This document shows, in pieces, positions 46,414-54,477 of a stretch of DNA of 64,000 nucleotides (position 1 is the first letter of the stretch; each line of letters starts with the position of its first letter). The notes beneath the pieces are model-generated. The model was not told where the DNA came from. It did no database searches and saw only the letters and a list, made by a program, of their open reading frames with translations. The stretch lies in NCBI RefSeq assembly GCF_010015445.1, contig NC_053112.1, positions 34,458,998 to 34,522,997 on the forward strand, written 5' to 3'. A program made the position numbers and the translations under genes. Source of the stretch: Perca fluviatilis. Its lineage: Eukaryota > Chordata > Actinopteri > Perciformes > Percidae.

Positions 46414-46709
46414 TGTATATGTATGTATGTGTATGTGTATATACTTAACTATTACTACAACACAACACACTTAGACTATTCTTTGCTTTTGACATCTCCC
46501 TCTCTGTTTTCTGCTACAGCGGGACAGTGGTGAAAGCACGAGACAAATATCGTCACCCTGGTTGCTTTGTGTGCTCCGACTGTGACGTCAACCTCAAACA
46601 GAAGGGCTATTTCTTTGTGGAGGGGCAGCTGTACTGTGAGACTCATGCTCGCGCTAGAATGAGACCACCAGAGGGACACGACCTCATCACAACTTTCCCT
46701 TCTGCATAG
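27323..46709 (+). CDS. pdlim3: pdlim3 gene (PDZ and LIM domain 3, ALP), complete coding region
   Basis: This is an actin-associated scaffold of striated and smooth muscle. In the family the PDZ domain binds alpha-actinin-2 at Z-discs and the LIM domain is a zinc-binding protein-interaction module. Seven exons: 27323-27415, 33221-33372, 34556-34640, 34763-34950, 39722-39843 (or 39716-39843), 41359-41470 and 46520-46709. They total 942 nt (313 residues, or 315 with the earlier acceptor), close to the 316-residue short human isoform. PDZ is residues 1-84; the ALP-like motif is within about 115-165; LIM starts at C243. All phases agree. The introns carry many transposable elements. It lies about 6 kb downstream of the sorbs2 stop in the same orientation, as in human. 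Confidence 0.95.
28483..28948. mobile_element. MITE with 10-bp target duplication, copy 1
   Basis: The element runs from AGTCTCGCATTGCCAGACC to GTGTAGACTA. It is bounded on both sides by the direct repeat GTCCAAAGGT (28473-28482 and 28949-28958). A second copy of the family is at 33472-33918 with its own 10-bp duplication. Target duplications of 9-11 bp are typical of Mutator-like elements; that class is an inference. It is non-coding. Confidence 0.85.
30411..30600. repeat. poly-T and fish repeat fragment
   Basis: About 22 T residues are followed by ATGAAACTTGGTGGAAGGTT ... GGCAGAGGTCTGTGCTCCCC and GAGTGCTCTTCTAGTTCTAG, a type common in fish genomes in my recollection. Ends are not defined. 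Confidence 0.5.
32517..32805. repeat. diverged inverted repeat pair
   Basis: The sequence at 32738-32795 (AACCTGTGTGACCTTCTTGA, CTCAAAGTGGCTAAAAC) occurs in reverse complement at 32522-32580 (GTTTTAGCCACTTTGAGATT, GGTCACACAGGTT), with about 150 bases between. It may be the two arms of a fold-back element. Confidence 0.7.
33221..33372 (+). CDS. pdlim3: pdlim3 exon 2: rest of PDZ domain
   Basis: After TTTTCCTCACTTCCAG the frame reads [20 protein letters not shown], then [20 protein letters not shown], and ends LTVE plus AG at donor AG|GTTATA. GSKAA..NLCxGDVILAIxG is the classic PDZ core and matches human PDLIM3. The donor +3/+4 bases are weak (GTTATA), but the phase and the next exon confirm it. 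Reading on to the stop at 33440 is intron. Confidence 0.95.
33472..33918. mobile_element. MITE with 10-bp target duplication, copy 2
   Basis: Same family as 28483-28948: shared blocks include GGTCTGGCTAGTCCACA, GGAACTTGTTTTGGTGGAAC and CAGATTGGACAGATAGTCTA. It is bounded by the direct repeat GCCTTGCAAT at 33462-33471 and 33919-33928. It lies about 100 bases downstream of pdlim3 exon 2. Confidence 0.85.
34556..34640 (+). CDS. pdlim3: pdlim3 exon 3: post-PDZ linker
   Basis: It completes the Arg codon, then reads [19 protein letters not shown] and KINLEAEHQ to donor CAG|GTTCGT. LWSP and KxHPxKINLE match human PDLIM3 directly after the PDZ domain. Confidence 0.93.
34763..34950 (+). CDS. pdlim3: pdlim3 exon 4: ALP-like motif (short-isoform version)
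   Basis: It begins [20 protein letters not shown] and contains [20 protein letters not shown] then [12 protein letters not shown]. It corresponds to the exon used in the short human isoform ([24 protein letters not shown]). The motif mediates alpha-actinin rod/Z-disc targeting in the ALP family. The acceptor follows TTTTGTCTCTCTACAG. It ends with a split codon at AG|GTGACA. Confidence 0.93.
35147..35283. mobile_element. hAT-type MITE with 8-bp target duplication
   Basis: Ends are CAGGGGCGTAGCAC and GACGCCCCTG. They are flanked by GGTACAAG (35139-35146) and GGTACATG (35284-35291), an 8-bp duplication with one mismatch. CAGGGGC-type ends and 8-bp duplications are characteristic of hAT elements. 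The copy is 137 bp and non-coding. Confidence 0.85.
35450..36245. repeat. degenerate repeat-like segments
   Basis: Segments include AAAAAGCTACGAAAAGTTAA, GGGGGACTCAAGCCCCCC and, at the right, GCCCACCTAAAGGTCTGATC followed by AATTGCCCCTG, a hAT-like right end (complement of CAGGGGC). I could not find a matching left end, so boundaries are uncertain. Confidence 0.4.
37124..37310. repeat. fish interspersed repeat (AGAATCAGAATCAGAA type)
   Basis: It begins AGAATCAGAATCAGAAAAGC GTTTATTGCCACGG and continues with TTTGCCTTGGTATTTGGTGC, a repeat start common in fish genomes by recollection. The right boundary is unclear. Confidence 0.5.
38623..38968. mobile_element. TTAA-flanked MITE (AGGTGCTC type), nested
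   Basis: Inverted ends are AGGTGCTCTAAACGATGT and ACATCGCTGAAAGCACCT. TTAA lies on both sides (38619-38622 and 38969-38972). TTAA duplication is the mark of piggyBac-type insertion. The copy is 346 bp and non-coding. Confidence 0.85.
39033..39508. mobile_element. TTAA-flanked MITE copy 2 (AGGTCCCATG type), nested
   Basis: Ends are AGGTCCCATGAC and CCATGGGACATT, flanked by TTAA at 39029-39032 and 39509-39512. It is about 476 bp. Other copies are 24236-25354 and 47053-47570. The family is probably piggyBac-derived (inference from TTAA). Confidence 0.85.
39671..39708. repeat. TG-rich repeat upstream of pdlim3 exon 5 acceptor
   Basis: CTGTGTGTGTTGTGTGTGTT and GTGTGTGTC, a (TG)n run interrupted by TT, ending about 7-13 bases before the two candidate acceptors. 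Confidence 0.9.
39722..39843 (+). CDS. pdlim3: pdlim3 exon 5: pre-LIM linker
   Basis: It reads [20 protein letters not shown] then [20 protein letters not shown], with donor G|GTGAGC. SDVYxMLxxN and PRQSGSFxxLQ match human PDLIM3. Two acceptors six bases apart are both in frame (CAG ending 39715 or 39721). The earlier one adds two residues (ER becomes ESHR). Confidence 0.93.
39844..41358. other. pdlim3 intron 5
   Basis: A 1.5-kb intron containing one inverted-repeat element (40523-40890). The rest is AT-rich without recognised features. Confidence 0.6.
40523..40890. mobile_element. short inverted-repeat element (CTAGCCTGG ends)
   Basis: Left end CTAGCCTGGGAAAACCCTGA, right end GTCAACCAGGCTAG; the terminal CTAGCCTGG and CCAGGCTAG are exact reverse complements. 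It is about 368 bp and non-coding. I do not see a convincing target duplication. Confidence 0.65.
41359..41470 (+). CDS. pdlim3: pdlim3 exon 6: linker and first zinc ligands of LIM
   Basis: It reads [19 protein letters not shown] then [16 protein letters not shown] at donor GT|GTGAGT. CDKCGxGIV (C243 and C246 of the protein) are the first two zinc ligands of the LIM domain. The Arg/Thr/Pro-rich linker is longer in basic residues than in human. Confidence 0.93.
42162..42355 (+). mobile_element. tRNA-derived SINE with direct repeats
   Basis: The head carries a polymerase III A box (TGGCTCAGTTGGTAGAGC, 42173-42190) and a decayed B box (GAGTTTGACTCC, about 42234-42245). The body is CT-rich, followed by GTCAATAAAGGCCTAAAAAT and an A-rich tail. 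It is flanked by AAAAGTGTCATTAT (42148-42161) and AAAAGTGTCATCAT (42356-42369), a 14-base target duplication with one difference, the mark of LINE-driven insertion. It resembles a SINE known from percomorph fish. Confidence 0.88.
43078..43882 (+). pseudogene. endonuclease part of the RTE-like LINE, frameshifted
   Basis: The first frame (43078-43443) carries [20 protein letters not shown]; the second (43394-43882) carries the [10 protein letters not shown] catalytic motif (Asp and Asn of the APE fold) and [20 protein letters not shown]. The +1-type frame change near 43400 means no intact endonuclease is encoded. Confidence 0.8.
44807..45898 (+). pseudogene. reverse transcriptase part of the RTE-like LINE
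   Basis: A 363-codon open frame with RT motifs [19 protein letters not shown] and [11 protein letters not shown] (the catalytic FADD), then [20 protein letters not shown]. The C-terminal region has [11 protein letters not shown] and [12 protein letters not shown], ending [12 protein letters not shown]. The upstream RT fingers region is in another frame, so this is a fragment of the ORF. Confidence 0.88.
46170..46441. repeat. (TA)n/(TATG)n microsatellite
   Basis: About 270 bases of ATATAT, TGTATATA and GTATGTATGTATG units, ending about 80 bases before the acceptor of the last pdlim3 exon. Confidence 0.95.
46520..46709 (+). CDS. pdlim3: pdlim3 exon 7: LIM domain and C terminus
   Basis: After TTTTCTGCTACAG it reads [20 protein letters not shown], then [20 protein letters not shown], ending TTFPSA and TAG (46707-46709). 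It supplies the remaining LIM zinc ligands (H of YRH, C of PGC, FVC and SDC, C of LYC, H of ETH). It matches the human C terminus closely. Confidence 0.97.
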
Positions 46710-46995
46710 ATTCATAACAAACACTCAGACACGCATACAAACAGACACTCCTATGTCCTACATCTGTTCTGTGTGTTATCTGCACTTGTTTATCTGATGT
46801 TGTCTCTGTGTAAAATAATATTTCAATAAGAAGAATAGACTTTAATCGCTGAATGTAACAGTATGATGTTTTCTCCGCCTGGTTATTTAAAGAGCCCAGC
46901 AGCACTGATTACAAAACACACAGAGACTTGCCACTTTAATTTTGCCAGTTTCTACACAATTTGATAGCCTATATTTCCAATAAAGACCTCTGCTA
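46710..46995 (+). other. pdlim3: pdlim3 3' UTR (inferred)
   Basis: A short 3' UTR of about 0.3 kb ending after AATAAA at 46979-46984, which is followed by a CT-rich stretch. Confidence 0.7.
46979..46984 (+). terminator. polyadenylation signal for pdlim3
   Basis: Canonical AATAAA 270 bases after the stop codon and just before the MITE at 47053. Confidence 0.7.
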
Positions 46996-47052
46996 ATACT
47001 GACTCATGGCATCTGTATTTGAAGTCTTGAGATGAAAGCAACATACACCTTT

Positions 47053-47570
47053 AGGTCCTATGACATGCTGCTTTTGGATGCTTTTATATAGGCCTCAGTG
47101 GTCCCCTAATACTGTATCGGGAGTCTCTTTCCTGAAATTCAGCTTTGATGCAGAATTACAGCCACTAGAGCCAGTCTCACTATGAGCTTTCCTTAGGATG
47201 TGCAATTTCTGTGTCTGTAGCTATTGAGGAGGAGAGAGGGGGTGGGGGGGCAAGGTGGAGGGTGGGGGTGTGGCCTTGACCAACTGCCATGCTTCGCTCA
47301 TTTGAAAGCCATGATGTCTCTCTCTCTCATGGGTGGGCCAAATTCTCTGGGCGGGCAAAGCAGGGAAAGGGGAGGTAACCTTTCCCCTTATAACATCATA
47401 AAGGGAAGATCCCAGACCGGCCAGTCATTTTCTCAAAGGCAGAGAAGGATACCCAGGGCTCTGTTTATACCTATTGCCATTTCTAGCCACTGAGGGACTA
47501 TAGGCAGGCTGGGGGAACTCATATTAATGTTAAAAACCTCATGAAGTCAAATTTTCATGCAATGGGACCT
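47053..47570. mobile_element. TTAA-type MITE copy 3
   Basis: Same family as 39033-39508 (shared TGACATGCTGCTTTTGGATG, GGTCCCCTAATACTGTATC). The left junction is decayed (TTTAGGTCC); the right reads AATGGGACCT followed by TTAA (47571-47574). Confidence 0.82.
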
Positions 47571-47817
47571 TTAACAGAAAACAGCATTTATATGGAAATC
47601 TAGTGAGAAATAGCTTGTTCCAAAAAAAAAAAGCAGAATAACCCAGCCTAAGTATAGTATTAACATGTAAATAGCCATAAGAAGAAATAAAAGCGAGAGG
47701 GATCGCATGTTTACAAGTGGATGTGCAGCTGTCCTGATTAGTTTACACATTTGTCCTTCGAAGCACATCAAAGAGACAATAAAACATGTATGAACCTTTT
47801 CAATTCTGACATTTCAG

Positions 47818-47960
47818 CTTGTAGGTTGGTTAGTCCAACACTTTGGTCCGGACTGAAATATCTCAACTGTTGGATGGATTGCAATGAATTTTCGTACAGA
47901 CAGTTCATGGTCCCCCGAGGATAACACCTGCTGACTTTAGTGATCCCCCTGTGCCTAAGT
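47818..47960. repeat. fish interspersed repeat fragment
   Basis: It contains AACTGTTGGATGGATTGCAA, TTCATGGTCCCCCGAGGATA and CTGACTTTAGTGATCCCC, a pattern I recall from a widespread teleost family. Boundaries are not clear. Confidence 0.55.
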
Positions 47961-48229
47961 ATAGCCTCACAGAGCAGCTGACCTACACTTTGTTGTTGTG
48001 TAGTATGAGTTACTCACCTGCTGGATACTTGAAAGGTGGCTGTTAAATGTTGACCGCTTCAGCAGCTTCATGGTTGTGTTTATATTAGACTATGATTACT
48101 ATGTTAGCTTAACTGTAAACCGCAAACTGTGCAGGCTACAAACAGAAGTAGTTTATTTAGCCATAATAATGGCATCTTGTCAAAAAAAAAAATTCTGGAA
48201 CACGCTTAGTTTCCATCCACTTGTCAATG

Positions 48230-49000
48230 AAATTATCTGAAGTTCGGTAAAGAAATTCAAGCGAATAAAGCTGGTGAAAGTGTGTTTCCATCCAACGGCT
48301 TTAAAGCGAACAAAAACCTGTGCGTAATAACTTTACACGCTGTTTTGCGGTCAAATTGGTATATTGAATTGATTTGAGACGGTTTCCATTCATTTTCGCA
48401 CTGAATCGCACAACATTGAAGCTGACATTTGCGAACAAAGTTTTGCCAGACAAAATGGATTGCGCCATCAACCTACAAATGATTCATATTGCACAAGTTG
48501 TAATAGTGCTTATGTGCCAGCTGATAGCGACATATCAATCTATAATAAGAAAACAACAACACTATCAACACATTGCTATGATGATGCAGATGCACGTAAA
48601 TGCCCGACAACAACAGAGGCGGCCTGTGGTGTGGGTACGCTGCAGGGATTGTGTCAATAGAAAGGGCTGGCCATCAATCGTACTACAGGCTGTAGTAGAC
48701 AGTCGTTCCATCTTAAGGCACATTTGCGTCAGCACTCCCGGTAGTGCGCATAGGGCGCGCGCTCTTCACCACACCTGTACAGGTATGTATGTTTAACCAT
48801 AAAATTAACTTAAACTTTATCACATTTCATTATTTATTCGGCAAATAACGTTTCCATCAGCATTTATTGCATAAGCTGTATATCGATTAAGAGAAAATCC
48901 GATGAGACCAAACGTATAAACTTTGAGTCGATATTCATGAAATTCAATCGAATTTTACTGTTTTCCATAACCCATCCGTGAACTACATATCTTGTCTCGC
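48230..49000. repeat. probable degenerate mobile element
   Basis: GTTTCCATCCAACGGCTTTA near the left and CGTTTCCATCAGCATTTATT near the right have the look of a dispersed element. Between them is a 140-codon open frame (48374-48796) with a basic QQQRRPVVWVRCRDCV segment. I cannot assign a protein family. Confidence 0.35.
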
Positions 49001-49669
49001 ACAATTTACATTACCTTGCTTGATGCTTGGCTTGCTCGCAAGCTAGTTAGCTTAGCTATGTTCTACAACACATGATGTAATTTATCTTAGCTAATGTGTT
49101 TCATCCAGCAACTTTTTGTCAGCTGAGAAGCGAAAGAACGAGCAAGATCCGTTGCCCGTGTGAGTAACTTTACATCCTGGTATGAAACACGCAGGCATCA
49201 TAGCTTCAGCGAGATGTCACGCCTACCACTTTGAGGTGAGTAGTCTTTCTAATTACGATCAACTTATACTACTTTTAGTAGAGTACAGCTTTAATTACAA
49301 TAATATAAAAACTGAGTTTTGTTTTATAAAATTTATTTTAAAGAGGAAAAAAAGTCTTTCTAATTACGTATTTTCACAGTCTCATACTTCTAACAGTTTG
49401 ACGAACTGAGACTTTCTTGACTTGCAAAATTATCTTTAAAATTGATTAACATCATAATGCATGGCTCAATTTAAGGGGGTTCAAAAAACTATTTGTCTTT
49501 CCCCTTTCACTACCGAACATATCTATATCGATACCATATTTTATCAAAATAAGGTCCCACGGTGGTCCACTGGAGGTGGGGTGTACTTCGCCTCTCTATC
49601 TATATTATGCTGCAGCTGTAGTTTGAGAAGTTTTAAAGGACATGTATTTACGATGAAACCTATCACAAT

Positions 49670-49775
49670 AAGCCTTTTCACAAAATACATTTTAACATGT
49701 CACAGTAGAGAAAGCACAGGTGTAAATAATACAATTAATTATGTCTGAGTTCCATTCAGCTGCTTCAGTTTATAA
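49670..49775. repeat. interspersed repeat shared with 17185-17395
   Basis: TTTTAACATGTCACAGTAGA, AGCACAGGTGTAAATAAT and GTTCCATTCAGCTGCTTCAG match the copy in the sorbs2 intron. Confidence 0.6.
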
Positions 49776-49994
49776 AATGCTTCCAAATAAACAACAAAAC
49801 ACAAAAAAAGCTAAATTGGGTCTGGTACACATAGGTTTTCTTTTCTTGAAAAAAATGTAAAGCCCAGTCCATTGTGAAACCACACAGGTGACTTCACTTA
49901 TTCAGTTTGATTAGACCACGTTTTAGTCTATTTGATTGACACCTCCCTGACTCTCGTTAGCTTTAGTTTCACCTGGGAGGGCGGGACAAATCAT

Positions 49995-50759
49995 TGACTA
50001 CGTTTACAAGCTGTCAATTTTCGGGTTATGGTCGGGTTAAGGTCACTATTCGGGTTTCTGAAACATCGGAATAACCCGTTTACATGCGTGAGCAGAGAGA
50101 GTTACTCCTGTATACATGGCATTTGTAATCAAACAATATGCCAATATCGGCAACGGCTACGGTTAGCGTCTGACGTAGCCTTACGGACAACCTTAAGACG
50201 CAATAACTTTTCGGTCACCTTCTTATAAATCTCACTATCTCTGTACTTTCTGCCGTCAACAAAAGACATTATATTCATGGTTTTCACCACACTAATAAAG
50301 AAATTGGTTTCCTCCTCGCTCCAAAAGTGTGGTGCTGTGCGCGTGTCTTCGCCATGTTTACCTCTACTTGGTTTACTTACCGCGGTATACTGTGCGCACA
50401 GGTTTTCTGCATTGACATATATATATAACTATATTATTATAGCATATAATTATTATTATAACTATGTTTTCTGGCGCATACAAGAAGTTCCTCTACTTAA
50501 AAGACCAAGATTCCTTGCGAATAGAACATGCGCAGAACACAAATCAATGTTCCTTTTGATGGAGATATGCCGATACTCCGCGTATTGCACCAAAATTTCG
50601 GGTTAGAAAAGGGGTAACCCAGGTAGCATATTCGGGTTTTTAAAAACCCGAATATGAGCATATTCGGGTTTTTGCCGGTGTTTACATGGCCGTGCGCGAC
50701 CGGGTTATTGCTAATATTCCGGTTTTGAACGGGTTATTGGCTGCATGTAAACGTAGTCA
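49995..50759. mobile_element. inverted-repeat element (TGACTACGTTTACA ends)
   Basis: The left end TGACTACGTTTACAAGCTG and the right end CTGCATGTAAACGTAGTCA are near-perfect reverse complements. Internal CGGGTTATT and AATAACCCG motifs recur on both strands. It is about 765 bp without a convincing transposase frame. Possibly PIF/Harbinger type (inference). Confidence 0.75.
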
Positions 50760-52155
50760 TTGTTATTGGTACCTAGCGTTCTTGTTCTTCCAATCAGAGT
50801 TTTGCCCATCTACCTTAGCTGAGGTGTAATTAGCTACAAAACTGAAAACACCTGTGTGGGTAAGCAGGACTTTAAATGCTTCAACTTCCCTGAGGGGCTG
50901 TTTGCCTGGCAGCTATGAAACTAAAACAGAGAAATGTATAGGCACAAAGAACATGGTATATAAAATCTGTGACATTGTGACAACATAAAAGTTTAGCCGT
51001 CAACATTCAGTCAAGCTCAAACTCTCCTTACAGAAGAAGACTGTGAAATGACTCAAGCCTTTGAAATTACCGGTACTCTCAGGAAATGTGAGACACATGA
51101 GGCAGTTTAACACCAATGATCTTAAAGGCCGCTTTGACCATATGTTGCAGTCTGTTCTTGTCACCAGTTGAGAGATTACCAAACTAAGTCATGATGGAGA
51201 CACACACACCAAACCGTCGTTATTTTTTGCAAAATGCCACGGTGTTGTCGTTGAATGTCAACCTATTATCGTTATTCTGTATATCTGTAGCAGTGAACCT
51301 GTTCATGAAGCTCATGAATTTGAAAGTACATTTGAGGAAGCGCACACAAAGAGGCTAAGCTAGCTTACCTTAACAAGCTAAAGGAGAACACAAAGCCCCC
51401 TTTCCCCAAAACAGAAGCCAACCCCGGGCCGGTACAGGGCATGGATGTATGGGTACAGGCAGAGCCATAGAGATAGTAAGAGTTGCGACACTCTTTGATC
51501 TCGCTAGCGGGGTGGTCACGTGGTGCACGTAAGCCTGTATATCCAAACACACCCAGCGCTGTCATGTTCTACTATGGGACTGACAGCAGCGATTGCGATA
51601 TTGAATGGTAAATATAAATAAAAAACACATACCCATGTACTGGTTTGACTGTTATTGCATTATTGCATATTTGTAAATGTCAGTTTTACATTTGGAGTGG
51701 TAGGGTGACAACTGAAAGCTATGTATAGAGACGTTTTTAAGTTTTGGGACGGAAAGCTTCACTTCCGTGTTAGCATGGGTAGCACTAGGCTACTGTCTTG
51801 AGTGGCTTAACCTTAACCTTACTACATCTCTGTTTTTAAATCAAAGTCGATTCAAGATGTTCTTTTTTGCACAACTGGACTATTGGATTTTCCTTGATTT
51901 TGCTTGTAATTCCGATTCACCGATACCCATGGTCAGAGAGCACTGAGAAAGCAGAGTAGCAACAGTCCATTCAGCATTTAGTGTCCAGCCCACTTCTTCT
52001 GATGAGGCAGGAGTCGACCACACAACCATGATCATTTTAAGACTAAGCCATACACAAAGTATCAAATATATTCAAGAATAACAACTCCTTACACTTGGAT
52101 GAATGAATGAAATGTATTTTTGTTTTTATTAAACAATGAGTGAGACAACAGGAAC

Positions 52156-52425
52156 ATGTACAGGAAAAGAGGAATACGGTGGGGAAAAGAGACAATTAAA
52201 AAAGCAGAACAAATAACATTTACCGCTGGCACCACTGGTTATAAAACCCTCCAGCAAATGCAGATTCCACTGCCTAACATCTGCACGCTGCACAGGAGGA
52301 TGCAGCATGTAAAGCTGGAGCCAGGAGTTTTGGTGGAAGTGTTTGAGATGCTAAGGCTGAAGGCAGGTGGTATGTGTGAAATGGAGAGAGAGCGTGTGCT
52401 CTCCTTAGATGAGATGTCCAGCTGG
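52156..52425 (+). pseudogene. relic of a P-element/THAP-type transposase
   Basis: One open frame contains AGTTGYKTLQQMQIPLPNI, CTLHRRMQHVKLEPGVLVEV, FEMLRLKAGGMCEMERER and VLSLDEMS. The pattern LPxxxTLxRRxxxxxxxPGxLxEVFxxLxxK....LxLDEM is what I know from P-element transposases and THAP9-like proteins, ending at the first catalytic-region Asp (LDEM). Only this central segment is present: no THAP zinc finger upstream and no later catalytic region, so it is a fragment. Family assignment is from motif recognition without a search. Confidence 0.6.
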
Positions 52426-52621
52426 CGTCCAGTGAGGTCTCTGTTGCCCACTTAAAGGGCTGAGAGGAAGGTAAACAACCGTGATGAGGGATATCTTGGC
52501 AGCAAGAGTCAGACTAAGAAGGCAATTTCAACTGACTTTCAAGTGACTTCCTCACCTAAAGTCATAACATCTAGGCCACAGCCAAACACCTTACTGGTTG
52601 CCATGGATGTATTTGGCCTCT

Positions 52622-52970
52622 CCATTCCCAGCCGTCGCCAGCACCAGCAGCCGCCAGCACCAGCAGCAACCAGCACCAGCAGCCGCCACTACCAGCAGCC
52701 GTCGCCAGCACCAGCAGTCGCCACCAGCAGCCACTACCAGCAGCCGTCGCCAGCACCAGCAGCCGCCACTAGCAGCAGCTGTCGCCAGCACCAGCAACCA
52801 CCACCAGCTGCCACCACCAGCAGCCGCCACTACCAGCAGTCGCCACCTGCAGCCACCACCAGCAGCCGTCACCACTACCAGCAGCCGTCACCAGCACTAG
52901 CAGCCACCACCAGCAGCCGTCGCCAGCACCAGCAGCCGCCACTAGCAGCAGCCGTCGCCAGCACCAGCTA
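52622..52970. repeat. CAGCAGCC/CAGCACCAG minisatellite
   Basis: About 350 bases of imperfect units such as CAGCAGCCGTCGCCAGCACC and CAGCCGCCACTACCAG, built on CAG and CCA trinucleotides. It gives open frames in several phases on both strands, as repeats of this kind do. I do not read it as coding. Confidence 0.9.
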
Positions 52971-52971
52971 G

Positions 52972-53280
52972 GGCTGCTCAAATATGGAAAGAAATATGAT
53001 CATAATTATTTCGGTCAATATTGAAATCACAATAATTTAACACGCTTAATCGTTGACTTCTGGAAAGATGTTGCAATTATTGAACTTAAAAAACAGTGGA
53101 AAAAGTTAAATAAATTAACAGTAAAAAACTGAAATTTGCCTTAATACTTTTTCATATTAAAACTTATGTCATTGTCATATGTCACTTACTGATATTTTTT
53201 GTTTGGAATAACAGCCCTTTCAAGGGTATAATTAAACAAACGCAACTTTATTTCTACTAGCTATAGTATCAGACACACTG
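52972..53280. repeat. fish dispersed element (AGGGCTGCTCAAATATGG type)
   Basis: It begins AGGGCTGCTCAAATATGGAA and continues with TATTTCGGTCAATATTGAAA, ATCGTTGACTTCTGGAAAGA and GGAATAACAGCCC. This resembles a common teleost DNA element starting at (C)AGGGCTGC. The right end may lie beyond the inserted segment at 53380-54320. Confidence 0.5.
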
Positions 53281-53379
53281 TCACGTCTTAACTCTGTCAA
53301 ATTTCTGTGTTTAGTTGGTTTCATGTTTTCTGTTGGTTTTCCATTTCCTGTTTTATTTTGAAGGTTCTCTGTTCTCCCA

Positions 53380-54320
53380 TAGACAGTATATAATGGACCA
53401 ACAGACCCCGTTGGACGGAGACCAGTGAAGGCTATTAGAAGCACTTTTACGCTGAGCATTACTGCGCAGCCTCCAGCTGAGAGAGACAACGTAAATGTGA
53501 CGTGAGCAACGTGTCTGAAAGTTGGAAGTCTTCTGGTAGCTGTGCCAAGAGAAATCTCAATCATTCCCAATCTTGCAGAGACAGAGAGTGTTGGTATATG
53601 TAAGGAGATAACATAGGCACAGGCTAATTATTGCTGACTAAAATGCTAGTTAACATTAGTAATTAAACTTAAACAGACCAACGTAAGTCAAAACTGCCTG
53701 CAAACTTCTCCTGTACTATGCGGTAATTACTCTCCTATGCGACAGTAAGTCACGTGGTTATGACACAATCGTTAGCCTATTTTTACAAAAACGTCTGCTA
53801 CGGAGCCATAACGTGAGGTACAAGGTAATGGAGCCTATTATACATTGTTGTGTTTCTTTAGAAATAAACAATGGACAAATAGTCTTTAAACGCTTCAGAT
53901 GTAAAGTTATTTGCTGTCAAAGTGACGTCAAAATGAATGGCAGTCAATGGAATGCTAATGGGAGATGATCGCTTTGTAGCATCAAAATGGCGCCATAGGA
54001 GGTTTGAGTTCTGAAGCGAAGCTTACCCCCTTGTGTTCCCCCTTGTGTTTTGTTTTACTTCCCGTCTTGTGTTTCGCTCCTGTTTGATTGTTCTGCCATG
54101 CCCTGATTTGTTCCACCTGTTTGTTTCACCTGTCCCTTGTTAGTGTTCATTACCCTGTGTATTTAGTCTCTCTGTTTCCCTTTTCTGTTGTCAGATTCTA
54201 CTTTCTGTTAGTGTGCCTTGTGTTAGTGTGGGGTTTCCTGTTGTGTATCTCCCTGTCGTGTGAAATAAAGCCTGTTGTTGAACTGCATTTGGGTCCAAGC
54301 CTCATCTACACCGTGACACA
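53380..54320. repeat. composite repeat region
   Basis: The left part has CATAGACAGTATATAATGGA and CAAAATGGCGCCATAGGAGG. The right part has CACCTGTCCCTTGTTAGTGT, GTGAAATAAAGCCTGTTGTT and GCATTTGGGTCC, typical of fish repeat tails. I recognise the style of both parts but not exact boundaries. Confidence 0.5.
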
Positions 54321-54477
54321 CACAGTACTCAACTGACTAGCTAACACCGTCAGGTTCAGCAGATAAAACCAAAATAAAACCCGTCCCTAATCAACCTTAA
54401 TGATCCTAGTAATCTAACATCAATAACTAACTAAATAAAAGTTGTCATTGATTCACTACTGAACTTCGTAATTGTTG

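Larger units (their letters stand above)
41471..46519. other. pdlim3 intron 6, 5 kb, built largely of transposons
   Basis: It contains a tRNA-derived SINE (42162-42355), a CAGGGC-ended element (42662-46169) interrupted by an RTE/Rex3-like LINE (about 42935-45925), and a TA/TATG microsatellite (about 46170-46441). The remaining 41471-42147 is AT-rich with nothing recognised. Confidence 0.8.

Noticed and set aside
46159..46533. Tyr/Ile/Val/Cys-rich open frames on both strands
   Set aside because: They are translations of the TA/TATG microsatellite.
52543..52981. Gln/Pro/Ser-rich and Gly/Trp-rich open frames over the CAG/CCA array
   Set aside because: Frames are open on both strands because the DNA is repetitive; no splice sites or conserved protein sequence support a gene.
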